Assembly (NCBI GenBank): GCA_017521565.1 | Contig: JAFXCE010000062.1 | Coordinates: forward strand, 1 to 63,102 | Direction of reading: 5' to 3' | DNA: 63,102 nucleotides | Source of the DNA: Clostridia bacterium | Lineage (GTDB): Bacteria; Bacillota; Clostridia; Christensenellales; Aristaeellaceae | In this document: in pieces, positions 16,870-25,774 of the stretch | How the letters are laid out: each line of letters starts with the position of its first letter | Position numbering within the stretch: the stretch's first letter is position 1 | The notes under the pieces: model-generated | The model's input: only the letters and a program-made list of their open reading frames with translations | The model's database searches: none | What the model was told of the DNA's origin: nothing | Translations under genes and position numbers: made by a program

Positions 16870-18876
16870 ATGGATCTTTCCCGCCGCAGCTTCCTGAAAG
16901 GCGCCGCGCTGTCCGCGCTGAGCGTCGCCGCCGCGAACGTCCTGCCGGCTTCCGTCGCCGCCGCTGAAGAGACCAAGGCTGAAGCGCCCGTCTCCGCCAA
17001 TCCCGATTGGCTGGGCGAAGCGCCGGTCATCGCCGACAGCGAAATCGCCAAGACCTACACCACCGACTTGCTGATCATCGGCGCCGGCAACGGCGGCATG
17101 ATGGCGGCTTCCATCGCCGCTGACCACGGCATCGACTTCCGTGTCATCGAGCAGAACGCTACCGTCGGCGCGACCCGCTACTGGTACGGCGCGATCAACT
17201 CCGCCGAGACCAAGAAGGCCGGCGTCGAGGTCAACACCGCCGCCCTGCGCAGCGAGATCTCCCGCTACACCTCCGGCAAGATGGATCAGCGCGTGCTCAA
17301 CGTCTGGATCAACGAGTCTGCCGCGATGCATGATTACCTCGCCCCGATCCTGACCGAGGCAGGCATGACCTGTGCCTTCACCGCCGCGGGCGAGAAGGAA
17401 GTGGATAACTACACCCAGTACTACTACCCGGCTACCGAGCACTTCTGGGGCATGCAGAAGAAGCGCAACGAGATCTTCCAGGAGCGCATCGAGCAGAAGG
17501 GCTACTACATCGACTTCAACCACAGCCTCGTCTGCCTGACCAAGGAAGGCAATAAGGTTACCGGCGCGATCGCGCAGAACGTCCTGACCGGCGAATACAT
17601 CAAGTTCGTCGCCAACGTCGCGACCCTGCTCGCCACCGGCGGCTACGAGGGCAACCCGGAGATGATCGAAGCCTGCGCGCCGATCCTGCCGATGTGCGTC
17701 ACCGCTTCTTCCTTCTATGCCTCCAACAAGGGCCAGGGCATCAAGGCCGGCATCTGGGCCGGCGCGATGAAGGACATCGAGGCCGCGCCGATGATCTTCG
17801 ACCGCGGCATCGTCGCCCCGGGCGTCGACGCGGGCTATGTGCTCAACGAGAAGGGCGAAAAGGTCTGGCCGGGCACCGTGTCCCAGTTCAACCCGGGCAC
17901 CCAGCCGTTCCTGAAGGTCGACCGTGACGGCGTGCGCTTCATGAGCGAGTCCCAGCCGTACAACGACGCTTCCCACGCCGCTGCCCGCCGCAAGGGCGGC
18001 GTCTATGCGCAGATCTTCGACAGCAACGTCTGCGCCGACGTGCAGCGCTTCCACACCATCGGCTGCTCCGCGATGACCCGCTCCCAGGGCGACGCGCTGC
18101 TCCCGAACACCATCGAGCCGCAGGTTGAAGCCGGTCTGATCATGAAGGCCGACACCCTCGAGGAGCTCGCCGATAAGCTCGGATTCGCCGGCAAGGCCAA
18201 GGAGACCTTCCTGGCGACCTGCGCCCGCTACAACGAGCTCTACGACATGCAGGAGGACGTGGACTTCGGCAAGCCGGCGTACCGCCTCTCCGAGCTGCGC
18301 AACCCGCCGTACTATGGCCTCTGGCTGGGCGGCTCCCTGCTGTGCACCATGGACTCCCTGTGGATCAACGAGGACATGCAGGTTCTGACCCCGGAGCGCG
18401 AGGTCATCGAGGGCCTGTACGCCACCGGCAACTGCGCCGGCACCACGTTTGTTGACAACTATCCGGAGCTCATGCCGGGCTTCTGCCTTGGCCGCAACCT
18501 GACCTTCGCGATGCATATCGTCAACAAGCTCATCGCCGACGGCATCCCGACCGGCAAGGGCCCGTCCATGGAAGCGCCCGTCACCGTCGAGAACCTGACC
18601 GCCGAGGGCTGCAAGGACGGCACCTACACCGCGCAGGCCGCCGGTTACGCCGGCCCGGTTCCGGTGACCGTTGAAATCAGCGGCGGCAAGATCGTCGCTG
18701 CGACTGCCGACGTTTCCGGCGAAACCGCCGCGCTCGGCGGCGCTGCCGGCCCGAAGGTCATCGAGGGCATCCTCGCTGCCAACGGTACCGTCGACGTCGA
18801 CGTGGTCTCCGGTTCTACCATGACCAGCAACGCGATCATCGCCGCGGTCAACGACTGCCTCTCTCAGGCGAAGTAA
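16870..18876 (+). CDS. Tat-exported FAD-dependent reductase with C-terminal FMN-binding domain
   Basis: The 668-residue flavoprotein is of the fumarate-reductase-like class used by gut anaerobes to respire organic acceptors. The Tat signal is SRRSFLKG (residues 4-11) with an A-x-A cleavage site near 35. The FAD Rossmann motif is DLLIIGAGNGGMMAAS near 62. The C-terminal FMN-binding domain (about 585-668) has VVSGSTMTS, where the second T is the likely site of covalent FMN attachment by ApbE. The capping region reads CTMDSLWIN and GNCAGTTFVDNYPELMPG instead of the fumarate-site signatures, so the acceptor is probably not fumarate. The TRAP genes follow. Codon use is strongly biased, suggesting high expression. 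Confidence 0.85.
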   Translation: MDLSRRSFLKGAALSALSVAAANVLPASVAAAEETKAEAPVSANPDWLGEAPVIADSEIAKTYTTDLLIIGAGNGGMMAASIAADHGIDFRVIEQNATVGATRYWYGAINSAETKKAGVEVNTAALRSEISRYTSGKMDQRVLNVWINESAAMHDYLAPILTEAGMTCAFTAAGEKEVDNYTQYYYPATEHFWGMQKKRNEIFQERIEQKGYYIDFNHSLVCLTKEGNKVTGAIAQNVLTGEYIKFVANVATLLATGGYEGNPEMIEACAPILPMCVTASSFYASNKGQGIKAGIWAGAMKDIEAAPMIFDRGIVAPGVDAGYVLNEKGEKVWPGTVSQFNPGTQPFLKVDRDGVRFMSESQPYNDASHAAARRKGGVYAQIFDSNVCADVQRFHTIGCSAMTRSQGDALLPNTIEPQVEAGLIMKADTLEELADKLGFAGKAKETFLATCARYNELYDMQEDVDFGKPAYRLSELRNPPYYGLWLGGSLLCTMDSLWINEDMQVLTPEREVIEGLYATGNCAGTTFVDNYPELMPGFCLGRNLTFAMHIVNKLIADGIPTGKGPSMEAPVTVENLTAEGCKDGTYTAQAAGYAGPVPVTVEISGGKIVAATADVSGETAALGGAAGPKVIEGILAANGTVDVDVVSGSTMTSNAIIAAVNDCLSQAK

Positions 18877-18893
18877 GCCACAGTATCTTTTCG

Positions 18894-18920
18894 GAACCTC
18901 CGCTTCGGCGGAGGTTCTTT
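18894..18920 (+). terminator. Terminator of the flavin reductase gene
   Basis: AACCTCCGC/GCGGAGGTT stem with a 4-base loop, followed by CTTTGATCTTTTT. It separates the reductase from the TRAP operon. Confidence 0.75.
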
Positions 18921-19379
18921 GATCTTTTTCGCGGTCTGTCCCTGCCGGAAAGCCTCGCTCTGGCCGGCCGCATTTCTGCCGCTGTGATCGAAATCGACAG
19001 CGCAGCGCTCTCGAATGCGGATTACCTGCGTACTGGGATAATTTTCCTGTTTTTTCCCGCCGCTTCCGGTTATCCTATCGACCGAGGAGCTGCGGCAAAC
19101 AGCGCCGCACCCGGATTCCCGCATCACAGGATGCACAGAGAGTCTTTCCCCGGAGGAAAACCGCCATCGTCATGATCGCGCTTTCGCCCGGCAAGAAAAG
19201 ACATTCCGGGCGAAGCACAGCGCAAACGCGCATGCATACGTCTCCTCATATACCGTGCCCCGCATGGCTGAAACGTGCGGGGCACGCGTGTTTTCTGCAG
19301 GATCGCAAGTTTCGTCATGCATATTCTTTCAGTTTACCCATACATAGATGAACATTTTTCACTTGGTGCATGAAGATAA
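18921..19379. other. Gene-free 459-base stretch with an orphan terminator
   Basis: No convincing reading frame is seen. A strong hairpin (CGTGCCCCGCA/TGCGGGGCACG, 19254-19286) followed by CGTGTTTT points to a plus-strand transcript ending here that is not explained by the reductase, which already has its own terminator. It could be a small RNA or a leader that attenuates transcription toward the TRAP genes. A second GC-rich region (about 19085-19115, GCTGCGGC and GCGCCGCA) may fold. Confidence 0.4.
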
Positions 19380-19407
19380 TTGACAAAATACAGAAACGGT
19401 GTAAAAT
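19380..19407 (+). promoter_or_regulatory. Promoter of the TRAP operon
   Basis: TTGACA-N16-TAAAAT, 63 bases before the dctP start. The short spacer may mean that activator help is needed. Confidence 0.65.
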
Positions 19408-19470
19408 GGTGCATACGCACTGAAAATTGCAATGTCACGACGGCATTGCAGCATATAGGAGGAAGAAACC

Positions 19471-20445
19471 ATGAAGAAACTGATGACCATTCTTGTTCTG
19501 GCGCTCGCGCTCTGCGTCGCCGGCAGCGCCATGGCTGAGACCGTTTTCCAGCTGGGCACCACCGTCAACGAGCAGGACTCTTTCCAGGTCGCGGCTGAGA
19601 AGTTCGCCGAGCTGGTCGCCGAGCGCACGAACGGCGAATACAAAATTGAGATCTATCCCAACGGCACGCTGGGCGGCGAGAGCGACATGCTCGACTCCAT
19701 GTCCATGGGTATGCTCGACATGGGCATCATCACCTCCGGTCCGTTCGTCAACTTCTCCGAGATGATGGGCGTGCTGGATATGCCGTACCTCTTCGCCACC
19801 AACGAGGAAGCCTATGAGGTCCTCGACGGCGAAATCGGTCAGGAGCTGCTCTTCACCCTCGAAGAGGCCGGCCTGAAGGGTCTCGCCTACGCCGAGCGCG
19901 GCTTCCGCAACGTGACCACCTCCGTTCGCCCGATCAACAGCGCCGAGGACCTCAAGGGCCTGAAGCTGCGCGTCATGGAGAACGAAGTTTACACCGCCAC
20001 CTTCAAGGCGCTGGACGTCAACGCCGTGCCGATGGCCTGGGCCGAAGCGCTCACCGCCATGCAGCAGGGCACCATCGAAGGCCAGGAGAACCCGGTCAAC
20101 GTCATGTATTCCTATAAGCTCTGGGAGTACGGTCAGAAGTACGCGACCTTCGATCGTCATTCCTACGCGACCGCGATCATCACCATGAGCCTTGATGTGT
20201 TCAACACCCTCGATGAGGAGACCCAGCAGATCTTCAAGCAGGCTGCTCAGGAAGCCGCCGAGTATGAGCGCGCCTGGGTTGCCGAGCAGGAAGCCGGCCA
20301 GATTCAGGCCCTGAAGGACAACGGTATGGAGATCGTCGAGAATCCGGACGTCGAGTCCTTCCGCGCTGCTGTGCAGCCGGTGTATGACGCGTATCCGCAG
20401 TACAGCGAGTACATCGAGCGCATTCAGGCTGCTCTCGCCCAGTAA
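19471..20445 (+). CDS. dctP: TRAP transporter substrate-binding protein DctP
   Basis: The 324-residue exported protein of the DctP/SiaP family binds an organic acid for the TRAP transporter. The signal peptide (about 1-23) ends in GSAMA, a signal peptidase I site without a lipobox. Family motifs include LGTTVNEQDSFQVAAEKFAE, the IEIYPNGTLGGESDML segment, and the substrate-carboxylate arginine region GLKLRVMENEVYTATFKALDV near residue 167 (R169-like). GGAGGAAG precedes the ATG. Together with the adjacent Tat reductase it suggests uptake of the same or a related carboxylate. Codon use is highly biased. Confidence 0.92.
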   Translation: MKKLMTILVLALALCVAGSAMAETVFQLGTTVNEQDSFQVAAEKFAELVAERTNGEYKIEIYPNGTLGGESDMLDSMSMGMLDMGIITSGPFVNFSEMMGVLDMPYLFATNEEAYEVLDGEIGQELLFTLEEAGLKGLAYAERGFRNVTTSVRPINSAEDLKGLKLRVMENEVYTATFKALDVNAVPMAWAEALTAMQQGTIEGQENPVNVMYSYKLWEYGQKYATFDRHSYATAIITMSLDVFNTLDEETQQIFKQAAQEAAEYERAWVAEQEAGQIQALKDNGMEIVENPDVESFRAAVQPVYDAYPQYSEYIERIQAALAQ

Positions 20446-20465
20446 TCCACGGACTTGATTTAAAA

Positions 20466-20494
20466 ACGGCGCTCCGTCGTGGAGCGCCGTCTTT
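20466..20494 (+). terminator. Intercistronic hairpin between dctP and dctQ
   Basis: Perfect ACGGCGCTCC/GGAGCGCCGT stem, 5-base loop, then CTTTTG. It is probably a leaky terminator or mRNA stabiliser that lets the binding protein be made in excess, as after livJ and dppA. Confidence 0.7.
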
Positions 20495-20511
20495 TGTCGG
20501 AGGAACAATCT

Positions 20512-21000
20512 ATGAATGCAATCAAGAAATTCCTGACGCCGGTCAGCAATGTGTTTGATAAGGTCTGCTCTGCGCTGATTGTTTTCATGCTTGGCGCCAT
20601 GGTGATCATCACAGGCGCGCAGATCATCTGCCGCACATGGTTCACCGCGCTTTCCTGGTCGGACGAGGTGACGCGCTATCTGCTCATCTGGTCCACCTTC
20701 CTGGGCGCAACCGTCGTCTACCGCCACAACGGTCACATCTCCGTCACGCTCCTGCAGGACGCTGTCAGCCCGAAGCTGGCCAAGACGCTGCGCGTGCTGG
20801 TGCATATCATCTGCTTCGTGCTCTTCGCCGTCCTTCTTCATTACAGCAACCTGTACTGCCTGAAGCTCAAGAAGACGGCGACCGCCATGCCCATCAAGAT
20901 GAAGTACATCTACAGCTGCATCCCCGTCAGCATGGCGATCAACATGGTTCATTCCCTGCTGATGATCGCAGAGGAAGCGACAAAGGAGGTTAAAGGCTAA
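20512..21000 (+). CDS. dctQ: TRAP transporter small permease DctQ
   Basis: The 162-residue protein has four membrane spans and the DctQ signature (QIICRTWF...LSWSDEVTRYLLIWSTFLGA). It scaffolds the large subunit DctM in the membrane. The ATG follows GGAGGAAC; a longer frame from 20479 runs through the terminator stem and is rejected. The stop codon overlaps the dctM start by one base (TAATG), so translation is coupled. Confidence 0.92.
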   Translation: MNAIKKFLTPVSNVFDKVCSALIVFMLGAMVIITGAQIICRTWFTALSWSDEVTRYLLIWSTFLGATVVYRHNGHISVTLLQDAVSPKLAKTLRVLVHIICFVLFAVLLHYSNLYCLKLKKTATAMPIKMKYIYSCIPVSMAINMVHSLLMIAEEATKEVKG

Positions 21001-22268
21001 TGGCTCTGATTCTCTTTGGCATGTTCATCCTCCTGCTGGTCGTCGGCGTGCCGATCGGCTTCGCCATCTGCTCTGCGGCGGGCGTCACGCTGTTCGTCGG
21101 TCTGGGCGATGCGAAGATGATGATGCTGGCGCAGCGCATGTTCGTCGCCTGCGACTCCTTCTCCCTGATTGCCGTCCCGTTCTTCATTTTTGCGGGCGAT
21201 CTGCTCGCAGGCGGCAAGATCTCAAAGGTGCTCGTCGAGTTCTGCGAATCCCTTCTGGGTATGATCAAGGGCGGTCTGTCCGTCGTTTCCGTTCTGGCCG
21301 GCATGTTCTTTGCCGCGATCTCCGGTTCCGGCGCGGCAACCACCGCTGCCGTCGGCGCAACGCTCGTACCGGAGCTCAAGAAGCGCGGCTATAAGGAAGA
21401 TCAGGCGGCAGCGCTCATCGCCGCCGCGGGTACCATTGGCGTCGTCATTCCGCCGTCCGTTCCGATGGTTCTCTATGCTGTCATCGCTGAGGAGAGCGTC
21501 AACAGCCTCTTCCAGGCGGGCTTTCTGCCCGGCCTCCTGATGGGCGGCATCCTGATCGCCATCTCGATTTTTCAGGCCTATAAGAACAACTATCCCAAGG
21601 GCGCGTCCTTCAACATTCAGAATGTCGTGCGTACCTTCCTCAAGGCGGTCCCCGGCATTCTGATGCCGCTGATCATCCTCGGCGGCATCTTCTCCGGGTA
21701 TTTCACGCCCTCCGAAGCCGCGGCTGTCGCCGTCATCTATGCGCTGCTGGTTTCCACCTTCGTTTACCATGACATGACGTGGAGCAAGCTCTACAGCACC
21801 ATGCTCGGCTCCGCCAAGACCAGCGCGGTCATTATGATCATCATCGCCTGCTCCGGCCCGTTCGGCTGGGCGCTGGCCAACTGGAAGATTCCGGAGACGA
21901 TCTCCGCCGCCGTACTGGGCATCTCCAGCAACAAGTACGTCATTCTCTTCCTGATCTCGGTGATTATCCTCATCGCAGGCGTCTTTATGGAGACCTCCTC
22001 TGCGATCATTCTGCTCACGCCGGTTTTCCTTCCGCTGATCCGCGCGCTGGGCATCTCCACGCTGCACTTTGGTATCCTCTTCGTCGTGGGCATTGCCATC
22101 GGCATGATCACCCCACCGGTCGCGATCAACCTGTTTGTCGCTTCCGGCATCACGAACCTGCCGCTGACCAAGATCTCCAAGGCGGTCATCCCCTACCTCA
22201 TCGGCCTGATCGTCGTGTTCCTGTTCATCGTGTATGGCCCGCTGTTCGTCCCCGGTTTTATCGCTTAA
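21000..22268 (+). CDS. dctM: TRAP transporter large permease DctM
   Basis: The 422-residue, roughly 11-span membrane protein carries out Na+- or H+-coupled uptake. Typical motifs are ILFGMFILLLVVGVPIGFAI at the N-terminus, FFAAISGSGAATTAAVG near residue 105, IPPSVPMVLYAVIAEES near 150 and a TPPVAINLFV segment near 365. It is the last gene of the TRAP operon and is followed by a strong terminator. The substrate is not predictable from this subunit. Confidence 0.95.
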   Translation: MALILFGMFILLLVVGVPIGFAICSAAGVTLFVGLGDAKMMMLAQRMFVACDSFSLIAVPFFIFAGDLLAGGKISKVLVEFCESLLGMIKGGLSVVSVLAGMFFAAISGSGAATTAAVGATLVPELKKRGYKEDQAAALIAAAGTIGVVIPPSVPMVLYAVIAEESVNSLFQAGFLPGLLMGGILIAISIFQAYKNNYPKGASFNIQNVVRTFLKAVPGILMPLIILGGIFSGYFTPSEAAAVAVIYALLVSTFVYHDMTWSKLYSTMLGSAKTSAVIMIIIACSGPFGWALANWKIPETISAAVLGISSNKYVILFLISVIILIAGVFMETSSAIILLTPVFLPLIRALGISTLHFGILFVVGIAIGMITPPVAINLFVASGITNLPLTKISKAVIPYLIGLIVVFLFIVYGPLFVPGFIA

Positions 22269-22276
22269 GCCAACTT

Positions 22277-22313
22277 AAAAGCTGCCTTCTCCTGCAGGAG
22301 GCAGCTTTTCTTT
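22277..22313 (+). terminator. Terminator of the TRAP operon
   Basis: AAAAGCTGCCT/AGGCAGCTTTT stem enclosing a small CCTGCAGG palindrome, followed by TTTTCTTTG. Confidence 0.85.
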
Positions 22314-22417
22314 GTCCTGCTTTTCTTTTCCTTTTCTGCTCGCTGCCCATCGCAGGCCTGATCATTTCATTTTCGCGCATCCCCTGCTCAAAGCGCTTTT
22401 TTTGTTGAGTTTTACCC

Positions 22418-22445
22418 TTAACAAAACGCAAAAACGTGGTATGAT
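22418..22445 (+). promoter_or_regulatory. Promoter of the MATE gene
   Basis: TTAACA-N16-TATGAT, 33 bases before the chosen start codon. Confidence 0.55.
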
Positions 22446-22478
22446 GTGTGTATCATTCACACGAAAAGGAGACAGGAC

Positions 22479-23861
22479 ATGTTTAAGACCAGCGCACATC
22501 GAAACATGGATATGACCGAAGGACCGCTGTTTACAAAAGTGCTTTTCTTCGCCGTGCCGATCATGCTCTCTGGCATTCTTCAGCTGCTTTTCAACGCTGC
22601 GGATACCATTGTCGTCGGCCGTTTCGCCGGCAGTCAGGCGCTGGCCGCAGTCGGTTCCGTCGGCTCGCTCAACAACATGATCATCAGCCTGTTTGTCGGA
22701 CTGTCCATCGGCGCGAACGTGCTGGTTGCGCGCTACACCGGTGCGCGCGACAATGCTGCCGTCTCCGAGACAGTGCATACCTCCGTCCTGCTTTCGCTGG
22801 TCGGCGGCAGCTTTCTGACGGTCGTCGGCGTGCTGCTTGCACGCCCGCTCCTCTCCCTGATGGGGTCCCCGGACGACGTCATCAATCTGGCGGTGCTCTA
22901 TGTCCGCATCCTCTTTCTGGGCATGCCCGTTCAGATGCTCTATAATTACTGCGCCGCCGTGCTGCGCGCCGTCGGCGACACCAAGCGCCCGCTGTATTTT
23001 CTCACCGCAGCAGGCGTGATCAACGTGATCCTGAACCTGATCTTCGTCATCGTATTTCATATGAGTGTGGCAGGCGTTGCGCTGGCCACCATCATCTCTC
23101 AGGCCATCTCTGCGTGGCTGGTTACGCACTCGCTGATGACCACGCACGGCCCGACGCAGCTGCGGCTGAGCCGCCTGCACATCAACGGCAGAATCCTGAA
23201 AGAAATCATCCGCATTGGCCTGCCCGCCGGCATCCAGTCCTCCGTTTTCTCCCTGTCCAACGTCGTCATTCAGTCCTCCGTCAATAGCTTCGGCTCCATC
23301 GCCATCGCCGGCAATGCCGCCGCCGCAAATGTCGGCAGCTTTGTCTATCAGGCGATGAACACCTTCCATCAGGCGATCACCTGCTTTGCCGGTCAGAACA
23401 TCGGCGCGCGCAAACCCATGCGCATCGTCGACTCGATCAAGGCGTGTATGATCTGGGCGCTCCTGTTTGGTATGGTCTTCGGCTGGGGCTCCTGCCTCTT
23501 TGGCGAAACGCTCCTTGGGTTCTACTCCACCGATCCCGCCGTCATCGCCGTGGGTATGGAACGCCTGTTCATCGTCAACGGCCCATACTTCATCTGCGGT
23601 ATGATGGACGTCATGACCGGCGCTCTGCGCGGCATCGGCTATTCGATCCTGCCGATGTTTGTCTCCATTCTTGGCGCATGCGCTTTCCGCATTCTCTGGG
23701 TCGTCACCATCTTCGCCGCCAATCCGTCCATGCAAAGCCTGATGATTTCCTATCCCGTCTCCTGGGCGCTGACCTTTGCTGTCCTGCTCTTCTTCTTCCG
23801 CCTGATCTGGAAGCGCCGCTTCCTGCTGGAGTTCACGCCGGAGGAACTTGCAAGGCGATAA
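22479..23861 (+). CDS. MATE family multidrug/organic cation efflux transporter
   Basis: The 460-residue, 12-span membrane protein is a MatE-type Na+/H+ drug antiporter. The N-terminal half begins LFFAVPIMLSGILQLLFNAADTIVVGRFAGSQALAAVG, with the expected pseudo-repeat at about residue 240 (IGLPAGIQSSVFSLSNVVIQSSVNSFGS). The ATG at 22479 follows AAAGGAGAC by 7 bases; an in-frame ATG at 22446 lies over the promoter -10 region. The substrate is unknown. A convergent TetR-family gene lies downstream but does not share its promoter. Confidence 0.92.
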   Translation: MFKTSAHRNMDMTEGPLFTKVLFFAVPIMLSGILQLLFNAADTIVVGRFAGSQALAAVGSVGSLNNMIISLFVGLSIGANVLVARYTGARDNAAVSETVHTSVLLSLVGGSFLTVVGVLLARPLLSLMGSPDDVINLAVLYVRILFLGMPVQMLYNYCAAVLRAVGDTKRPLYFLTAAGVINVILNLIFVIVFHMSVAGVALATIISQAISAWLVTHSLMTTHGPTQLRLSRLHINGRILKEIIRIGLPAGIQSSVFSLSNVVIQSSVNSFGSIAIAGNAAAANVGSFVYQAMNTFHQAITCFAGQNIGARKPMRIVDSIKACMIWALLFGMVFGWGSCLFGETLLGFYSTDPAVIAVGMERLFIVNGPYFICGMMDVMTGALRGIGYSILPMFVSILGACAFRILWVVTIFAANPSMQSLMISYPVSWALTFAVLLFFFRLIWKRRFLLEFTPEELARR

Positions 23862-23915
23862 CCGCGCGATTGCCATGCCCGAAATCGCATTCTTCATCAC
23901 AAGTAGCATATGCTA

Positions 23916-23940
23916 AAAGCAGGCATCTGCCTGCTTTCTT
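23916..23940 (+). terminator. Terminator of the MATE gene
   Basis: AAGCAGGCA/TGCCTGCTT stem with a 2-base loop followed by TCTTGTTT. Confidence 0.7.
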
Positions 23941-24013
23941 GTTTCAATAAACGCCTTTGCCTGAAAGCCATCCCGGCAGAATTCGTTGTTTCCGGAATGC
24001 CGTGGAAACATAT

Positions 24014-24044
24014 AAAAGCCCTCCCCGTTCAGGGGAGGGCTTTT
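24014..24044. terminator. Terminator of the TetR gene (bidirectional)
   Basis: AAAAGCCCTCCCC/GGGGAGGGCTTTT stem with a 5-base loop and T-runs on both strands, 20 bases past the TetR stop. Confidence 0.85.
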
Positions 24045-24063
24045 GTGATACAGCCATTCAAAA

Positions 24064-24606
24064 TTACGCCTTCAAAAGGGCCAGCACGCGCTCAAGACAG
24101 GCATCAAGCTCCTCCATCAGAGTCATGTGCTGCTTGGTGGCCTGAACCGTCGCCAGACCGTGCGCATAGACGGTCATATCGATGCAGAGACGATGCGCCG
24201 CTTCAACCGAAATACCGGTATAGGCGGCCTCGCTCTTCACCAGCTCGCTGTTCTCCGCTTCCTTGAGCACGGAATAACCCAGCTCATGGCCCGGACGCAT
24301 GAACAGATACGCAAACAGGCACGGCTGCTCGACGCCAAAGCGCAGATAGGTGCGGCACACGTTCAGCAGCGGCTCGCCATCCTGCTCGCAATTCTTCAGC
24401 GCAGCTTCGAAGGTTTCCTTCGCCTTCATCTCAAGCGCATTCTTCAGGTCGTCCATGCCTGTAAAGTAGCTGAAAATCGGCTGGGTAGAGCAATTGAGCG
24501 CCTTGGCAACAGAGCGCGCATTGACCGCTTCCATACCCTCCTGACAAAACATGGCAAATGACCTCTCCAGGATCATTTCCCGCGTAATCCTCTGTTTGGG
24601 CGGCAT
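24064..24606 (-). CDS. TetR/AcrR family transcriptional regulator
   Basis: The 180-residue protein has an N-terminal TetR DNA-binding domain: RITREMILERSFAMFCQEG, then the helix-turn-helix NARSVAKALNCSTQPIFSYFTGM (about residues 29-50), and a ligand-binding C-terminal part. The ATG sits next to AGAGGAAG. It is alone on its strand. A near-perfect inverted repeat 46 bases upstream is a likely self-regulatory site. The target may be the convergent MATE pump or a distant gene; nothing here decides it. Confidence 0.85.
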   Translation of the reverse strand: MPPKQRITREMILERSFAMFCQEGMEAVNARSVAKALNCSTQPIFSYFTGMDDLKNALEMKAKETFEAALKNCEQDGEPLLNVCRTYLRFGVEQPCLFAYLFMRPGHELGYSVLKEAENSELVKSEAAYTGISVEAAHRLCIDMTVYAHGLATVQATKQHMTLMEELDACLERVLALLKA

Positions 24607-24651
24607 AATTCCACTCCTCTTCCTCTGATTTTACATACTGCCAAACCATAA

Positions 24652-24679
24652 GGACGGAACAAAAACACATGTTCCATCC
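24652..24679. promoter_or_regulatory. Probable TetR operator
   Basis: GGACGGAACA and TGTTCCATCC form an inverted repeat (9 of 10 matches) with an 8-base spacer, upstream of the TetR gene. This is the usual geometry of TetR autorepression sites. The rest of 24680-24920 is AT-rich and gene-free. Confidence 0.55.
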
Positions 24680-24923
24680 GCATTATCAACTGTACATTAT
24701 GCTATCATATTTTTCCTTTTCCGTCAATGCTTTCTCCCCGCTTTCCGGCTCAAAACAGCACCCGTCATATAAACATTTTGTACACAAAAAAACGTGTGCG
24801 TCTCTGATAAATCCAGCATTTTCCACACTTCTCTCCTTCGAACATTTCATCTCTTTTCGACAAATTTCTTCGACATTTTTCTACATATATTCCCTGTTTT
24901 GACGACAGAAACCAAGGGAGGAA

Positions 24924-24952
24924 TTGCGTATCGCATGCGTTCGTGCTACAAT
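24924..24952 (+). promoter_or_regulatory. Promoter of the secreted protein gene
   Basis: TTGCGT-N17-TACAAT, 32 bases before the start codon. Confidence 0.6.
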
Positions 24953-24984
24953 AGGCTATCAACCAATAGAGGTGTACACACATT

Positions 24985-25767
24985 ATGAAGAGTCTTTTGA
25001 GCCTGCTGCTCATCCTGTCCGCGCTGCTTTCCTCCGTTCCGGCGCTGGGGGAAACGCTCTCCCTTGATGAGATGATGGCAGCGGAGGATGCCGTCATGGT
25101 CGATGAGGCCTTAAACGTCGACGCGCCAAATCACGCGGCGCGCGAGGATTTTATCAACCGCATCATTGCCCTCGCGCAGCAGCTTTACGATGCCGCAGGC
25201 GGAAAGGCCAAACGCGCACAATACAGCGGCGATATCTATGTCTGCAAGAATTTCACCGTTCACCTCTTCCGCGAAAACTGCGAAGCTTTCCGTATCGCAG
25301 AATACCCGGATGTTCCGCTGATCATCCCCAACAACCAGAAAAAAGCAGACTGTGCCCCCTATGTCTACGGCGTAGAATGGCAGGATGTCCCCGCAGCTGA
25401 GGGCAATCCCTTTTACGCCGCCGCCACCTTCCGTTACGATGAGGCGCTGAGCAAAGAGGAGAACCGCAAAGCCGCTCGCGAATTCCTCATGCAGGTCAGA
25501 CGCGGCGACTACTTCCAGATGGCGGCAAACTACTACTACGGCATCGGTGCGCACAGCATGATCTTCATTGCGGACTACGATCCCGAAACAGATACAGTCC
25601 GCTGGACAGATTCCAACATGAAGGGAAAATCCATAAACGGCGAGCGCTATGCCTATGTCCAGTATGAGGCGGAAAAGAAAATCGACTGGTTTGTCGACGC
25701 CTTCTGCCGCAGGAAGTATGGCGCAACGCTTTACCGCCTGCGAGAAGATATCATCTACGCCGAATAA
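24985..25767 (+). CDS. Secreted protein, possible papain-like (CHAP/NlpC-type) cysteine hydrolase
   Basis: The 260-residue protein has a signal peptide (about 1-20, cleavage after PALG). I do not recognise a named family. The pattern is that of small cysteine hydrolases: a cysteine at a helix start (GDIYVCKNFTVHLF, near residue 90), a histidine in a strand (GIGAHSMIFIADYD, near 192) and a polar residue 15 further on (TVRWTDSNMKG). The spacing between Cys and His is short of typical NlpC/P60 but similar to some CHAP proteins. It may act on peptidoglycan or peptides outside the membrane. It stands alone with its own promoter and terminator. Confidence 0.6.
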   Translation: MKSLLSLLLILSALLSSVPALGETLSLDEMMAAEDAVMVDEALNVDAPNHAAREDFINRIIALAQQLYDAAGGKAKRAQYSGDIYVCKNFTVHLFRENCEAFRIAEYPDVPLIIPNNQKKADCAPYVYGVEWQDVPAAEGNPFYAAATFRYDEALSKEENRKAAREFLMQVRRGDYFQMAANYYYGIGAHSMIFIADYDPETDTVRWTDSNMKGKSINGERYAYVQYEAEKKIDWFVDAFCRRKYGATLYRLREDIIYAE

Positions 25768-25774
25768 ACAACAG

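Noticed and set aside
16801-18516. Long minus-strand frame (571 codons) opposite the flavin reductase
   Set aside because: Antisense shadow caused by strong C/G third-position bias; Val/Gly/Asp/Leu repetitive composition and no start signal.
22446-22478. Upstream start for the MATE gene at 22446
   Set aside because: It overlaps the promoter -10 region; the ATG at 22479 has a proper ribosome site.
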